From Dendrolimus kikuchii (Eukaryota; Arthropoda; Insecta; Lepidoptera; Lasiocampidae): DNA of 64,000 nucleotides. Location of the stretch: the NCBI GenBank assembly GCA_019925095.2, contig CM034389.1, positions 13,709,435 through 13,773,434 on the forward strand, given 5' to 3'. Below are positions 11,281 through 22,532 of the stretch, in pieces. The notes under the pieces were generated by a model. It saw only the letters and a program-made list of their open reading frames with translations. It did no database searches and was not told the origin of the DNA. The number at the start of each line of letters is the position of its first letter. Position 1 is the stretch's first letter. The translations under genes were made by a program, and so were the position numbers.

Positions 11281-11367
11281 CTGAATCTCATGAAAAAGTT
11301 CTCTCTCATCCAGAAGGACAACACGGCAAGCGAGAGTGCGTGGCGCGGAACAGAGGCAGTCCATCAT
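11281..11367 (-). CDS. Epb41l4a: FERM-domain protein (EPB41L4A/NBL4 type), first coding exon
   Basis: On the minus strand the ATG at 11367 (first of two adjacent ATGs) opens 29 codons ending at the donor CAG|GTAATT. The peptide MMDCLCSAPRTLACRVVLLD then ERELFHEIQ aligns with the start of EPB41L4A/NBL4, which begins M-C-C-AP and has a 'VLLLDE' strand at the same distance. The exon joins in phase 0 to the 35-codon exon at 886-990, giving the first 64 residues of the protein. The Cys pair near the N-terminus (CLC) is conserved in position in the vertebrate protein. The exon extends 5' to an acceptor (TTGTAG|GA) at 11402, so 35 nt of 5' UTR (11368-11402) are included and the promoter lies further right. 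That short UTR stretch has no stop in the ATG frame, so an upstream in-frame start cannot be excluded. Confidence 0.85.
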
Positions 11368-11444
11368 CCCACCGCTGCCCGCACCGACCCGTTCGACGTC
11401 TCCTACAATTAACAAAATTTCATTGTAAAATAAAATTTACGTAT

Positions 11445-11705
11445 ATAATCAAAATTTGTCTATAAATCTAAAGACAATCACACACATTGTATGTTCCCAA
11501 GCTAGGCAATTTACGCTTGCGTTGTGGGTAATATACAGTGGATTACACAGGAGGCGATTCTTGATACCCAGACAAAAGTAAATAACGGAAAGTTTCTTTA
11601 CGAAATTACCGTGCCAGGAATCGAACCTGAAGCATTTGTGTTGAGTGAGGTAGGTCGTCAAAGGCTTAGTCTATTCAATTTCTGGGAGATCGCAGTTTTA
11701 CATTT
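11445..11705 (-). repeat. tRNA-derived SINE-like repeat
   Basis: On the minus strand a tRNA-like head contains the T-arm/B-box CAGGTTCGATTCCTGGCACG with a CAGG/CCTG stem, preceded by 'GACGACCTACCTCACTCAAC'. A non-tRNA body with 'ATTACCCACAACGCAAGCG' follows. There is no convincing complete cloverleaf, so it is a SINE or tRNA pseudogene, not a functional tRNA. Confidence 0.55.
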
Positions 11706-11954
11706 CCATGAACGGATTGGTAAGTTCCTAATGTTTAGATATACCTACATAAGGGTAATTTAGACGTGGATATTTTCTCAAGATGTTCTCTTTCACAAGT
11801 GATTTAAGCCGCGAACTTGAGCATTCTAAATTAGCCCTACAAAGCTTTGTTGCATGAATTGTCTTCTCCTTTTTTAAATGTGGCTCTATAAGTAATCATG
11901 ATAATTAAAATTATAAAACAATATCTAAGTTAATAGGCACGATTCAAAAAGCGA

Positions 11955-12078
11955 TCTCATGCAAGAGAAGCCTTGATTAAATTATAACACTTGAACTGAC
12001 ATAAAAGGAGATAGAGAACTATCTCCTTTTATGTCAGTTCAAGTGCTATAGTTTAACCGAGGCTTTTCTTACATGAGA
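11955..12078. repeat. Large near-perfect hairpin, 60-nt arms, 4-nt loop
   Basis: The left arm 11955-12014 pairs with 12019-12078. The innermost 27 bp are perfect (centre AAAAGGAGATAG / CTATCTCCTTTT), and the outer 33 positions have six differences, all transitions. It could be a foldback element, a palindromic MITE remnant or a source of double-stranded RNA. It is noncoding. Confidence 0.9.
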
Positions 12079-14620
12079 GGAATCTAAAAGAATTAAGCAG
12101 TTCGAAAATCAACTGTTAATTTTTCATTTCATCTTTATTATCTAAAAATAATAAAATATCCTACAACCATAACTAATTTTAAATTAGTGTTATTTATTTT
12201 TGGAAATAAAACTGCAAGTTTGTTAACAACATAATGACACTCTTCCATAAAGTATTGGTTTATGACTACAACAAAATATATAAAATATTCATGTTATTAC
12301 AATTTAAATAAAAAAATTCTTCTAAGAGAAATTACACGTGTATTCCGGCATTGTTAAACTTCAAAGTCTAAAACAATGTTAAGTTATCCAAACACAATAG
12401 GCAGATAGCCACGTTATTCTACCCACAAAGCCAAAAGTTGTTTGAAGTCAATTAACGAGTTATTTGCAGTCAAACTCAATAGTAAAATAACCAAAGGGGT
12501 GGTTGAAATCAAATACATCCTCGTTAAAACTTAGTCTGGTCTGGTGAGCTGGCGTGCTACGCTGGGCCTCTGTTTCAACATTTTTTTTATTTTAATTATT
12601 AGAACAAGCGCTCGTACTAATTGGTGGACGTGATTCAGCAGCTTTATACATTATACATTTGATACACATACTACAGAGAGCCATGTGAGTTTAGTGGCGG
12701 ACGTTCTCACGTTTCAAATGACAGGTTTCAAATGCTGGGCTGAAAGTATGCAAAGTTGGCAGTTTTCTGAACTAATGATACAATTACCACGTGAAGAAAA
12801 CGAAAGGTGAAGGAAAACATCGTGTTAAATTATGAAAATCGTTCTGGGTCAAATATGCTAAATCGCCTTAGACAAGGGCGGTAGGTGTATACAGTCCATT
12901 CTCCTAAAAATTGGAAGGCTGGAGCCCAGTTAAAGAATTAACTTATGCGTAATATTTTTTATGGACTGACTGGATATGAATTTCTGGTATATAAAGAATT
13001 ATGTATGTATATAAGTCCATAAAAACATTAAGCACTAATTCTTATATTTGGACTGTTATTCGTAGCATGTTGCGTATTTTGAATTGTGCACAGAATATAA
13101 ATGTAAATTCAATACCTGCTCCAAAATCTTTATCAATCTGTACACGGGCTTTATTTAAATGTATTTTTTATGTAAAAAAATACTCTGCATAATATTATCG
13201 AACATAATAAAAGTTTATCAATTCAGTCAATATGTTTTAATAAACCATAGGTATAATTTAGCTGTATCACCGCTTTAAGTTAAAATTATTTTAAACGTAA
13301 TGTATACCTACACGTCTTTTTTATAAAAAAACATTCTTATAAACGTTTTACATATTATTTTCATTATAAGTAAACAATATACATTATTTTTTTACTAAAT
13401 AATAATTTAACGCTGTATTTCATTTTTGTAATATCCGTATTCCATTGTGTACCAGGTATTAAAATAAATGTGAATTTATGTTTATTTGGAATTTATGTTT
13501 ATGTTTTATCTTATAGCCAGCGGATATAAACAATATGAACGGAGTTTAATAAAAAAAAAATAGAAAGAATAAGGGCTGAATATGGACCTAGGAAACTACT
13601 AATCTTACAAATTCGAAAGTTTACAAGTTTACACGAACAAAGGCACACTGAAACATCTAGTTGCTCATATTTTAATTAAACAAAAAAGCCATTATAAAAG
13701 TTATGTATTTACCAAATTTTTAATCTCTTTTATAGGATAAGCCTGTTGTTGCCGTCAACCAAGCCGCGTTCATTTCAAGTCGGTCAAGAGAGCTTATACT
13801 CGCTGGATGGCTTTTAATTTTCATTGTTTTTCAAGGTGCCCTCGGGCTGAAGTGGTAACTGAATGAACCAGAAAACCCAGTTAAATAGGAATATACCGGT
13901 GTAAGCACGTTGGAGGATTCATGTCATCATTTTATATACCAAATTCTATCTGATGAAAGAAAAATGGTAAAACCTTGTTTAACATGTTTTATTTTGAAAA
14001 ATGTTAGATATTTTTGTTTAGATCTTAACATGTGAGTAAAACAGGATGAAATTCTTTGGTGGCTGATTCTTTATTATAACATTTTTAGTACACTAATATA
14101 AAACAGACTTAAATCATACAAACGTCTAGATAACGCATGAACTGCACAAAAACGGCCATAAAAAAGTGCACTAAAATTGGTGCACTTGCTCCCTACGCCT
14201 GTTAGAGTCGTTTCGACTACTTTACTGGTTAGAGCTCTCGAAAAAATAAACATTATGCCGTCCTGCGCTATTAAAATTTTTCGTAACTATTTTAAAAGAG
14301 GTAAGGATAAGGATAAGATCTCATTTCATCGGTAAGTTTAACACTTTTCTCATGATTTCATTATGAAAACATGAAATTTAATTTCGATAAATCAAAGGTG
14401 ATAAGTATTTTCCATAATTTGAGGAAATATTGTTATGATTTTTTTTTCTTTGGATTTATTTAATTTGGATTGCACATAACGCCCACTACCCAGTATGAAC
14501 CCATCGAATCGTTCCAAGTCAATTATTGTAACTGATTTCACTGATTTTTAGCTGGAGATAATCTTTGGGACATAACTAGTCGTCTAATAACCTTCGTCAA
14601 CATCTTGTATAATACAAATG
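12079..14620. other. AT-rich sequence, nothing recognised
   Basis: The short frame at 13001-13192 has AT-rich codons only. No splice-bounded exon or clear repeat family was found. Confidence 0.45.
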
Positions 14621-14623
14621 TTC

Positions 14624-15010
14624 TTTAGGGAGCTAGCACAGATGTAGATATAGTTTTCAAGGTTCAAAGGGAGTGTTTACGTGCTATATGTGGTTTACAT
14701 TTTCTGGACTCATGTAAACCTCTTCAAAGAACACAAAATTCTTACCCTCTGTGTACACTAAGCAATTAGCAGTTTTCGTGAAACAGAATCCAGGTTTCTT
14801 CCCTACCTACGGAGTATCATCGGAGAGCGATCCATAAACAACGATTGTTATATCCGTTGTGCAACCTGTCCTTACAAAAAAATCTAATTTTATAGGGGCT
14901 TATTTCACAATCTTTGGGTAATGGCATGTCGAATTATATGTATAATTTAGGACCTGTATAAATTTTATGTACCATGTAATATACAAATAAATTTTAATTT
15001 CATTTCATTT
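14624..15010 (+). pseudogene. LINE reverse-transcriptase C-terminal fragment and 3' UTR
   Basis: A frame around 14638-14725 reads DVDIVFKVQRECLRAICGL then HFLDSCKPL, and after a one-frame shift FKEHKILTL. This is the tail of the reverse-transcriptase ORF of Jockey/Rex1/CR1-type LINEs ('...Q..A.R.I.....-DSC.PLFK-HKILTL'). It lacks the polymerase core, carries a frameshift and soon reaches stops. AT-rich 3' sequence with AATAAATT follows near 14990. Confidence 0.7.
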
Positions 15011-16084
15011 TAAACATAATTTTCCATTACGAATAGTTTTTTTAGAATTATTACATCACTATTGGTAATTAACAGACTCATAAATACTAAAATCTGTACA
15101 GACAATATATTATGAATTAAACTGACTAGTACATATACTAAAATGTGTCATAGACTCATTTCTGCATATAGTTTATTTTCTATGGTTGTTCCAAGACACA
15201 CGTTTGTTGGTAATATACTTTAAATGATTAAAAAAAACTTTTTAACCTTTGAGTAATATTAAAATTATAACACAAAAAGCGATTAAATCATAATGATCAT
15301 TTAAACTTCTCACTTACATAAAAATATTTAATTATAAAAACCCTGATATTTTTAGCTGATATTCCCAAAACACGCACGCATTGATAGTTTTTGGAGACTG
15401 AATATAGCAACGCTTCGAGTTTTAGATGCCGTTTTCGCGGTATTGCTTGTTAGCAATGCCCTCTCTAGACATATAGCATTAGCCTTATAAAAACAGATGA
15501 GTTATTTTTTCTTAGATAATAGGAATACTAAGAAATGACAATTGCCTAGTAAAAAACATAACTCGTGACATACTCTGCAATCACAGTTGGCGTCATCAAA
15601 CTGTTCTTGTTTTTATAGAAAATCTCAAAGCTTTCAATCTATGTCTTAGCGCGTGTGTACACGACGACGGCGCCATGATTTACTGTACTGCACTGGCGGC
15701 ATATCGGTGGTGCCGTCTACAACAGTGTTTATTATTTATTTAAAACATTTTTTGAAACTTAAATCAATCAAGAAGCTCTTTTCCAATTACATAAATTTTA
15801 TAGAGACAATTGAAACTTTCAATTTTAAATAATAAAAAATCTAACAATGAGTGAACAAAGCCGTTATACTGTCGTGTAAGAATTAAGAGCTTACAATATA
15901 TTCACATAAAATTAGGTGTATCCGGATATTTCTTAAGTTTCATAGTTTTCTTTTCACAGCTTGGGTTAATACGAATGTTATAAAATTTAGTATAGCATAG
16001 AGAAAAATATATAATAATAAAAGCTGTAGTAAAATACATAAATATTTATTAACGACATAAAAAGATTAGTACAAATAGTTTAAG
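15011..16084. other. AT-rich sequence with one small GC-richer patch
   Basis: Nothing coding was recognised. A patch at 15645-15720 (CGACGACGGCGCCATGATTT) is richer in GC but has no matching exon signals. Confidence 0.4.
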
Positions 16085-16380
16085 ACTCAAAGATGGGAGA
16101 CTACTTCAAATAAGTAAAAAGGAACTATCTTAAAGAAAAGATATTGTACGCCACAATTTATTGTGCAGCTTATAACTATTAAACAAACCAAGAACTGTGG
16201 AAGCAAACAACAGACATGGCAATACGAGCCATTAATCCGAACGATCCCGACAGAGATTAGTGCTCCCTCTATTGACCCCACACCCCGATCTACTTCCCCA
16301 AACGTAGAAAACATTTTCCCGCCATTGTATGACTGCGAAGGAAACAAAAAGAATGCCTCGTGAATCGTATGTGACATTAT
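16085..16380. other. Unrecognised block open on both strands
   Basis: The plus strand is open for 66 codons (16163-16363; includes PTEISAPSIDPTPRSTSPN) and the minus strand for 96 codons (16087-16377; includes GEVDRGVGSIEGALISVG). Base composition is higher in GC than its flanks. The start and end do not coincide with clear splice sites. It may be a fragment of a degraded transposon ORF or an unknown repeat; I do not recognise the protein on either strand. Confidence 0.3.
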
Positions 16381-16440
16381 GACTTTGTGGCTCGAGTTAG
16401 CGGATACGACAGCGAGTCAACATAGTGCAAATCGGTAATC

Positions 16441-16810
16441 TATATATATAAAAATCAATTGCTGTTCGTTAGTCTCGCTAAAACTCAAGAACGGCTGCAC
16501 TGATTTGGCTAATTTTGGTTTTGAATTATTTGTGGAAGTCCAGGGAAGGTTTGAAAGGTGAGTAAATATGAAAAAAATGCTTGGAATTTATTAAAAACAA
16601 CAATTTCGGTTTCCCTTAGAAACTATTCCTACCTGTCAAACATTTGATGTTCGTCCCGTCGTTCAGAAATCAAATTAAATTTAAAAGTGATTTTTTTCAT
16701 TTTTTTGGTTTTGAATGTCAAACGTTTCATGTTCGTCACGTCGTTCAGAAATCAACGTTTTTTATTATTGATTCTCAGGGCGTACGAAGTTTACCGGGTC
16801 AGCTAGTATA
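16441..16810 (+). repeat. Dispersed lepidopteran repeat (~370 bp) with internal duplication
   Basis: It begins CTATATATATAAAAATCAAT, continues 'GCTGTTCGTTAGTCTCGC', 'GAACGGCTGCACTGATTTGG' and 'GTGGAAGTCCAGGGAAGG', and ends 'ACCGGGTCAGCTAGTATAT'. The type is common in moths and butterflies and noncoding. Inside it, a ~38-bp block (TGTCAAAC...TTCAGAAATCAA) occurs twice, at 16633 and 16716. Confidence 0.7.
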
Positions 16811-16844
16811 TAATAACTATCTATTTAGGATAATTCCTCAGACC

Positions 16845-17140
16845 TTTAAAGAGCAGATGAAGCGCTATGCTTCTACTTAGACTTATATCAACTTACCGCT
16901 GAGGAGTGGAATTCCTTACTGTCGTCTATTTTTAATCGGCTTTTAAAATGAAGGAAGTTCTCAAATCATCGTAAAAATATTTTTTTCCTGAAACATGCAA
17001 TTTATGTGTACACTTGAACATTTCAAGTCCCGCGTGAACAAGCATCTTTTAGTTAAGCGTGCACCATCTTAGATTGCATTACCATTTACCACCTGACATC
17101 AGGTGCAATGTCTGTCAAACGCGAACCTATACACTACAAA
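16845..17140 (+). repeat. LINE 3'-end fragment
   Basis: Broken frames give AEEWNSLP, typical of the C-terminal region of Jockey/CR1-like LINE ORF2 ('WNSLPSSI'). The 3' block 'CACCTGACATCAGGTGCAAT' matches the usual 'ccatcaggtg' 3' end. Several stops are present. Confidence 0.5.
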
Positions 17141-17520
17141 AAACCTTCTAAATCTCAAAACAAAAATAGAAAAAAAGATCCTTGTAAGGCGATAAAACGG
17201 GAGGACTTTTAAATATAAAATATGTTATTTTTTAACAATTATTATTTCACACGAGTCCACAGTCGGCCAATCAATATACACGATTTAATAGCTATTTTTT
17301 AAAAAATGTGTGCGTGTGCAGTTTACACGCAGTAGAAGTGGAACAAAGTGCGAAAATGGGTGGGAGGGACTCTAAATTTCGTGACGTCACTTTTCATATA
17401 TTATATATAGGTTATAGAAAAATATATTTTTTGTTAAAAAATGTTAAGTTATTGCGATACAATACAAACAGTTGTGGAAGCGAGCGGACGCCGCGCCGGC
17501 GCATGCCTACACGCACTCAC

Positions 17521-17590
17521 CTCGCGCATACTGATGTGCGCAACGCGCGCACGGGCGACGCCTGCAATCGCGCCTGGCTGCGTTAACTAT
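17521..17590 (-). other. Candidate non-coding first exon of the FERM gene
   Basis: On the minus strand a GC-rich stretch ends in GCGCGAG|GTGAGTG, a near-ideal splice donor, 6.1 kb upstream of the acceptor at 11402. No other donor of this quality was seen on this strand in GC-rich DNA between them. Joined to 11402, its ATG (TATGCGCGAG) would open a 15-codon upstream frame ending in the TGA that overlaps the main ATGATG. The exon's 5' end is undefined. Wholly inferred from splice consensus and composition. Confidence 0.35.
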
Positions 17591-18820
17591 ATTAAAAAAT
17601 CTATTAAATATAAATATCAGCTTATAAATCTCCCATTGCTGGATTGGGGTCTTGCAACAGAGGAACGAATTGTTTACCCTCCACACTTGTCCCAGGCGGA
17701 TTTGCGTTTTTAAACATTAATACCTTAAAGTACCTTTAATCAATTGTAATGGTCAGCGGATTACTTCCGCGATTTACTGATTCGGTTCTATTCTTGAACC
17801 TGACAAGTGTCAAATGCAGAAACGTCAGAATTTTGGTAGACAAATCCGCAGACAAATACCTGATCTACTTATTGGATTTGATGGGAAAATGAATATACTG
17901 ATGCCATAGTTCTTATAAACATGAAAATTGTTGTTTGAATGTTAATTTTTACTTCATGGCCTTGGGTCGTTGTACTCTTTAGTATTCTAGCCTTTATCCT
18001 GACAAATGCAAGTTTTTGCACAATAAGGCAGTTTACGAAAGCGAACTAAACGGAACTATTATTATGATGTTAGTAAATATATATATATATATATACATCC
18101 TTTCGATGTGGCGATAACCGTAGAATACTTTTGCCCATAAAATGAAATACATTCCGTGATACAGAGGCAAAGACCGTGAGAGAAACCACTGGGAAATCCT
18201 CTAGCACATTATGTTTATTTTCATATCGTAGTAATAAACGTAAAATGCACAAAACCATTTAACATACGCTGTAATTATTTACTGGATACTCGTGCGTTTG
18301 ACTAACGGAACGTGAATATTTCGTCCGGATTCACTGTATGAATGAGTGACTTTGTACCAACTGCTACATTGACGCTCCTAGGCTACGTTCCACGAATTTC
18401 AATAGAATTAGGGATTATTGGATATATAACATGTAAATAAATGCTGACTGACAATCGTTTTTTAAATAGTTATCCAATATTATATTAATAGAATCTCTCG
18501 TAAATAGAAAAATTTAGTGTTTGTTCTTTGAACTTATACAAAAAAAAAAAAAAAATATTTTGCCTAATGAGTGTTCAGTTGAAGATACGAAAACTATTCA
18601 CGGTTAAGATAAAAGTAATAAATATTTTTCTCTTTTTTTAGATGAGGTTCCGAGGCAGTGTCAAATATAAATAAACTTTAAAATAATCCTCCAGGCTTCA
18701 AGTGAAAATCAGACCCATAGAGCAAAAACAAACGATATTCATGAATTAATTACATTAAAATAATAATCATAAATCTTGTATTATTTTGCACTACCGAATT
18801 ATGTACTTAAATGTAATACT
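17591..18820. other. AT-rich sequence, nothing recognised
   Basis: Contains a short (TA)n near 18078-18094 and a poly-A run near 18540. There are no splice-bounded frames. Confidence 0.4.
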
Positions 18821-18975
18821 GATATCAGGAGATCATTCAAATTTGTTTAAAAGGCGCAGAACTGAAAGGACACGGCGGAGGGTATTTAAAGACCTTGAAT
18901 GATTTAAATTTATATTGACATGGATTAGTTTAGTTTTTTATCCAAATTAAAAGACAGAAATGAACCGTCTGATAA
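18821..18975 (+). repeat. MITE C, copy 1 (diverged)
   Basis: It begins GATATCAGGAGATCATTCAA and ends 'GAAATGAACCGTCTGATA'. The internal blocks 'GCAGAACTGAAAGGACACGG' and 'AATTAAAAGACAGAAATGAA' match the better copy at 31612-31762. The terminal inverted repeat is GATATTAGACGG in the better copy. Confidence 0.7.
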
Positions 18976-19035
18976 CAGCTTTATGCAAAATATCATTCTT
19001 CAGTTCAAACTCCATGACAATGTCTATCTATAATA

Positions 19036-19518
19036 GTAAAACATTCTAAAAAGCTATTTAAAAAAACAACTGGAATAGACTATATAAACTGTTGTCTGTT
19101 TGTTCGGCATTCACGTAAAAACTACTGGCCAGATTTCGATGCGATTTTTGCTAATCGACAGCTAATTCTTAGACTTAAAATCTACGCTGCTTCTTACCCT
19201 AGGAATCTCGTGGGAATTTTCTAGAAATTATTTAAAATTGCCAGATTTAAAAAAAAAATCCAATTCCAATGCAGTTTTTTCACTGATCGGTAGCCAATTT
19301 TATGAAATAAAATATGTGATATTTTTTATCCCGGGAATTTCGCGCGAATTTTGCCGAGAGCGGTTTGAAGTTGTTGGAGTGCTTAAAAATTAGCTTATTC
19401 CGACACAGTTTTCACTAAAATAATAGCATACATTCTTTTTTAAATGCTGCGGCACTTTGTGTCCCGGAAAGCCCGAGGGAATTTCAAGTTAAGCGTGGAC
19501 GAAGTCGCGGGAATTTTT
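19036..19518 (-). repeat. Repeat B, copy 2 (reverse orientation)
   Basis: Landmarks appear in reverse order: 'CAACTGGAATAGACTATATA', 'TTCGGCATTCACGTAAAAAC', 'TCGATGCGATTTTTGCTAAT', 'GAGCGGTTTGAAGTTGTTGG', 'TTTGTGTCCCGGAAAGC' and 'GTGGACGAAGTCGCGGG'. The length is close to copy 1. Confidence 0.82.
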
Positions 19519-19544
19519 TAGTTTATAAATAAGAAGGCAATATT

Positions 19545-19705
19545 CCGTGCAAAACTTCTTGTTTTAAATCGTTACATGGTATAAACAAGTTACTTTCCGC
19601 GTCTGTCTGCCTGTATACCCACTAACTGCTCCTAAACCTCACAACAGATTTTTAAGGGGTTTTCACCATCAGTTATATTTTTTTTTACTAAAGGTTTATA
19701 TATAT
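19545..19705 (+). repeat. Repeat E fragment, copy 2
   Basis: 'CCGCGTCTGTCTGCCTGTAT', 'ACTCACTAACTGCTCC'-like and 'TTTTTAAGGGGTTTTCACCA' blocks match copy 1 at 11035-11220. Confidence 0.6.
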
Positions 19706-22332
19706 AAAAAATATAATCAAGTATTTTATGTAAGTAAAATAGAGCTATCCCCTAGGGCTTGAAAAACTCTACTTAATAAAAAGATATTTATTTAGAATAG
19801 AACAAACATATGGTGTAAAGAACTTCACGAACGATCTATTACAATACAGCTCTCGATTCGTTGGCGTCCTTATTATTGTTTCAAATTACGAAATAGAATT
19901 CGGTCCGTTATACGTTTCGTATTAAAGCAAATGACCCAGCTTGAATTTTATACGGTAATAACTAACACGCACTACAAGAGAATTGTATGTGATGTAAAAA
20001 CGTTAGGAAATAAATTGATCGGGAGGCCACATCATGGCTTCGACGCATGTTGTCGTAAACTTTGCGCAACCACTTCTTCAATTCAAATTATGTCAACATG
20101 TTCCTAAGGTTTACGTTACCTTAGAGACTCGTTGACGTAATTAGACATACAATCAGCGATATTATTTAATATAAAACCAACTTAGTACTTACACAATACG
20201 ATTGGTTTTAAATTTGGACATCTTAATTTCATACAACACAAGTATAACTTGTTTAGCTTAGGCGTATACGATGTATGTGTTTGCTTGCAAATTGTCATTA
20301 GATAAGAATAGTGAGTAAACCTGCTACCATTTCTGACCGTCAAATAAATGTCCTTAAATAATACAATATACCTCATAATAGGCTAGACAGTAAAATCAAT
20401 AAAACAAAGGTATTTTATAATTTTGAACAAGCCGAAGTGTCCTAGATTTTATACTGTCCTAACAAGTTATTGTCATTTCTTTGACGGGTCATATAGCGCA
20501 TCAATTTAATATTTAAGCAGTAATTAAAATTGTTTTCATCCTGCTACTTCAAAAATAAAATGATAATATGGTATTTAAGGCTTGCTCTGTTATATATGAA
20601 CATTATGTTAGAATTTAAACGATATTCATGTGGCGCCTACCCAGTTAATTACATAGACTTTTCATTATAATACTTTTATTACCGAATCGCGTATGTTTCG
20701 ATCATGTTGTTGTTGTTATTTTGGCACAAACGGAAACTTTATAAGATCGTCATATCCATCCATCTGTCTTCTTACGTATGTTACAGGCATCTCATAATCA
20801 GGTGTATATGAACGAAATTTGACAAGTATTCTAAATGCTGCTACACAAAGGTATATTGAAGTTCAGAACCAACCAACCAAAGCTAAACTAGAACTAAGTT
20901 ATGGCTGCCATGATGATCACATGATCAGGGATGAAAATTAATGTTTTTTTTTATTAAGCATGAGGTAGGTCTTGGGTGGGGCAATTATCGTTTCAAAAGT
21001 CGTAAAAAGTGTTCCCCCGCCCTCTAAATTTTTAAACAATAGGGTGGTAGAGTTCTGAAAAGATTTAAGGTAGATAAGTAAGCAAAATTGGTTTCGACAA
21101 TACCCTTTGAGTAGTTTATCAAATATGGGGTATGTTTAAAAAAAATATTTTTTTATTATTATAACCAAACAAAAACAGTGAACGTTGGAATTATAAATAT
21201 CATAACTAGTGGTCGCCTAGTGAAAGGGGTCGAAATTCGACTATAATTAATTTAAATTATAAGTTCGAACATTATTAAGGTTCTGTTGTGAAAGACTATA
21301 TATACTTCTATAATCACAGATTTCGCCAAGGCTACATTGTTTATGACTTTAACAATAAATAAAAGAGTGTATATGCGTGTGTATGTCAAATACATGGTAG
21401 TGTGTGTAACGTTTTTTTTTATTTAATGTATTTTTTATGCATAATTTTTTAAAATATACAATATTAACATTCTGCACAGGAGTGCATATAGAGAGAAGAT
21501 TTTATATAGAGAAGGATCTCTATATAAACTATAAATGTGCGAAATTTCATACTCCTCCGTCTGCGCAATTTTCGTAAAAAGGCGTATAGTACAAAGTTTT
21601 TGCTTCACGTGTTAATATAATGATAGCCTAAATTTTCAATCACTAATAGCGTTTATTGCAGTTGTTCGTAATAAAAGAAAGTATTCTTGAACCCTTTTAG
21701 AAATATTATAGTAAATCAACAAATATGGTGCAAAGTTGGATACAAGCCAATCTAAATGGGTTATGGATTTAAATCTTAAACATTTATATGTATTATGCAC
21801 CGAAGATTCGATGCCATGCCCAAGCGGTCAATTCTACTGCATTCAGTTACTGCTTTCTCGCAATACAAAGTAACTGTAGAACCTATGCATACGAAAACGT
21901 GTTAAACTGGTGTATGAGTCATATTCTCGATAGTCTAGCTGTCTTGCCTGATTTGCAAGACTACGAAGGTTCCGAGTTTAATTCTCTGTAGGTTAAATTT
22001 CATAAATTATTTCTTGGTATTTGTCAAATGTAGCGTCGAATGGTTTGCGTATCTAGCCAGTGTAAAATATTCATGAATATCAGGTTTAAAAAAAATTAAA
22101 CAAATAGGCATCAGGCATAATACAAGCAAAACCTGCAAATATTGTTGAATATTGATAAAAAATATAGGGTTTTTAGTGTATTAAAACTTCGCCAACCAAT
22201 TTCGCGCCCAAAATAATTTCGTTTTGCGGCAAAAGGATACAGTCTTTTCGTGGATTAAAGCCTCAATTTCTTTGTCAAATCACAATTGTCCTTTTACTTC
22301 CAAAATTATTTTTATACATCTTAAACTTAAAT
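19706..22332. other. AT-rich sequence with one probable old repeat
   Basis: A stretch at ~20690-20860 ('CTGTCTTCTTACGTATG', 'GGCATCTCATAATCAGG', 'CGAAATTTGACAAG') looks like a worn SINE/LINE-internal module. The rest shows no recognised coding or RNA feature. Frames at 20182-20376 and 21788-21991 lack splice context. Confidence 0.4.
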
Positions 22333-22532
22333 CTATATAAATAAAAACGAATCATAAAATGTATGTACGCTTATAACTTGAGAACAACTATCGATTTTGA
22401 TGACATTTTTTGTTGGTGTTTCAGTGGTTTGATTTCGATTCACAATTGGAACCAGTAGGTGGCACTAGAATCGGGTCCTAAATTATTATTTTTTCAGATC
22501 AGGACAACGTCTGCCGGGACTGCTAGTTTCAT
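22333..22532 (+). repeat. Dispersed repeat fragment ending GGGACTGCTAGT
   Basis: It begins CTATATAAATAAAAACGAAT and contains 'TATAACTTGAGAACAAC', 'TTTTTGTTGGTGTTTC' and an end 'CTGCCGGGACTGCTAGT'. The architecture is like the repeat at 16441-16810 ('ctatataaataaaaa ... ccggg-gctagt') but with a different body. Noncoding. Confidence 0.6.

Noticed and set aside
11580..11625. Possible tRNA gene (GGTTCGATTCC)
   Set aside because: The T-arm is good but no acceptor stem or anticodon arm closes; the flanks look like a SINE body.
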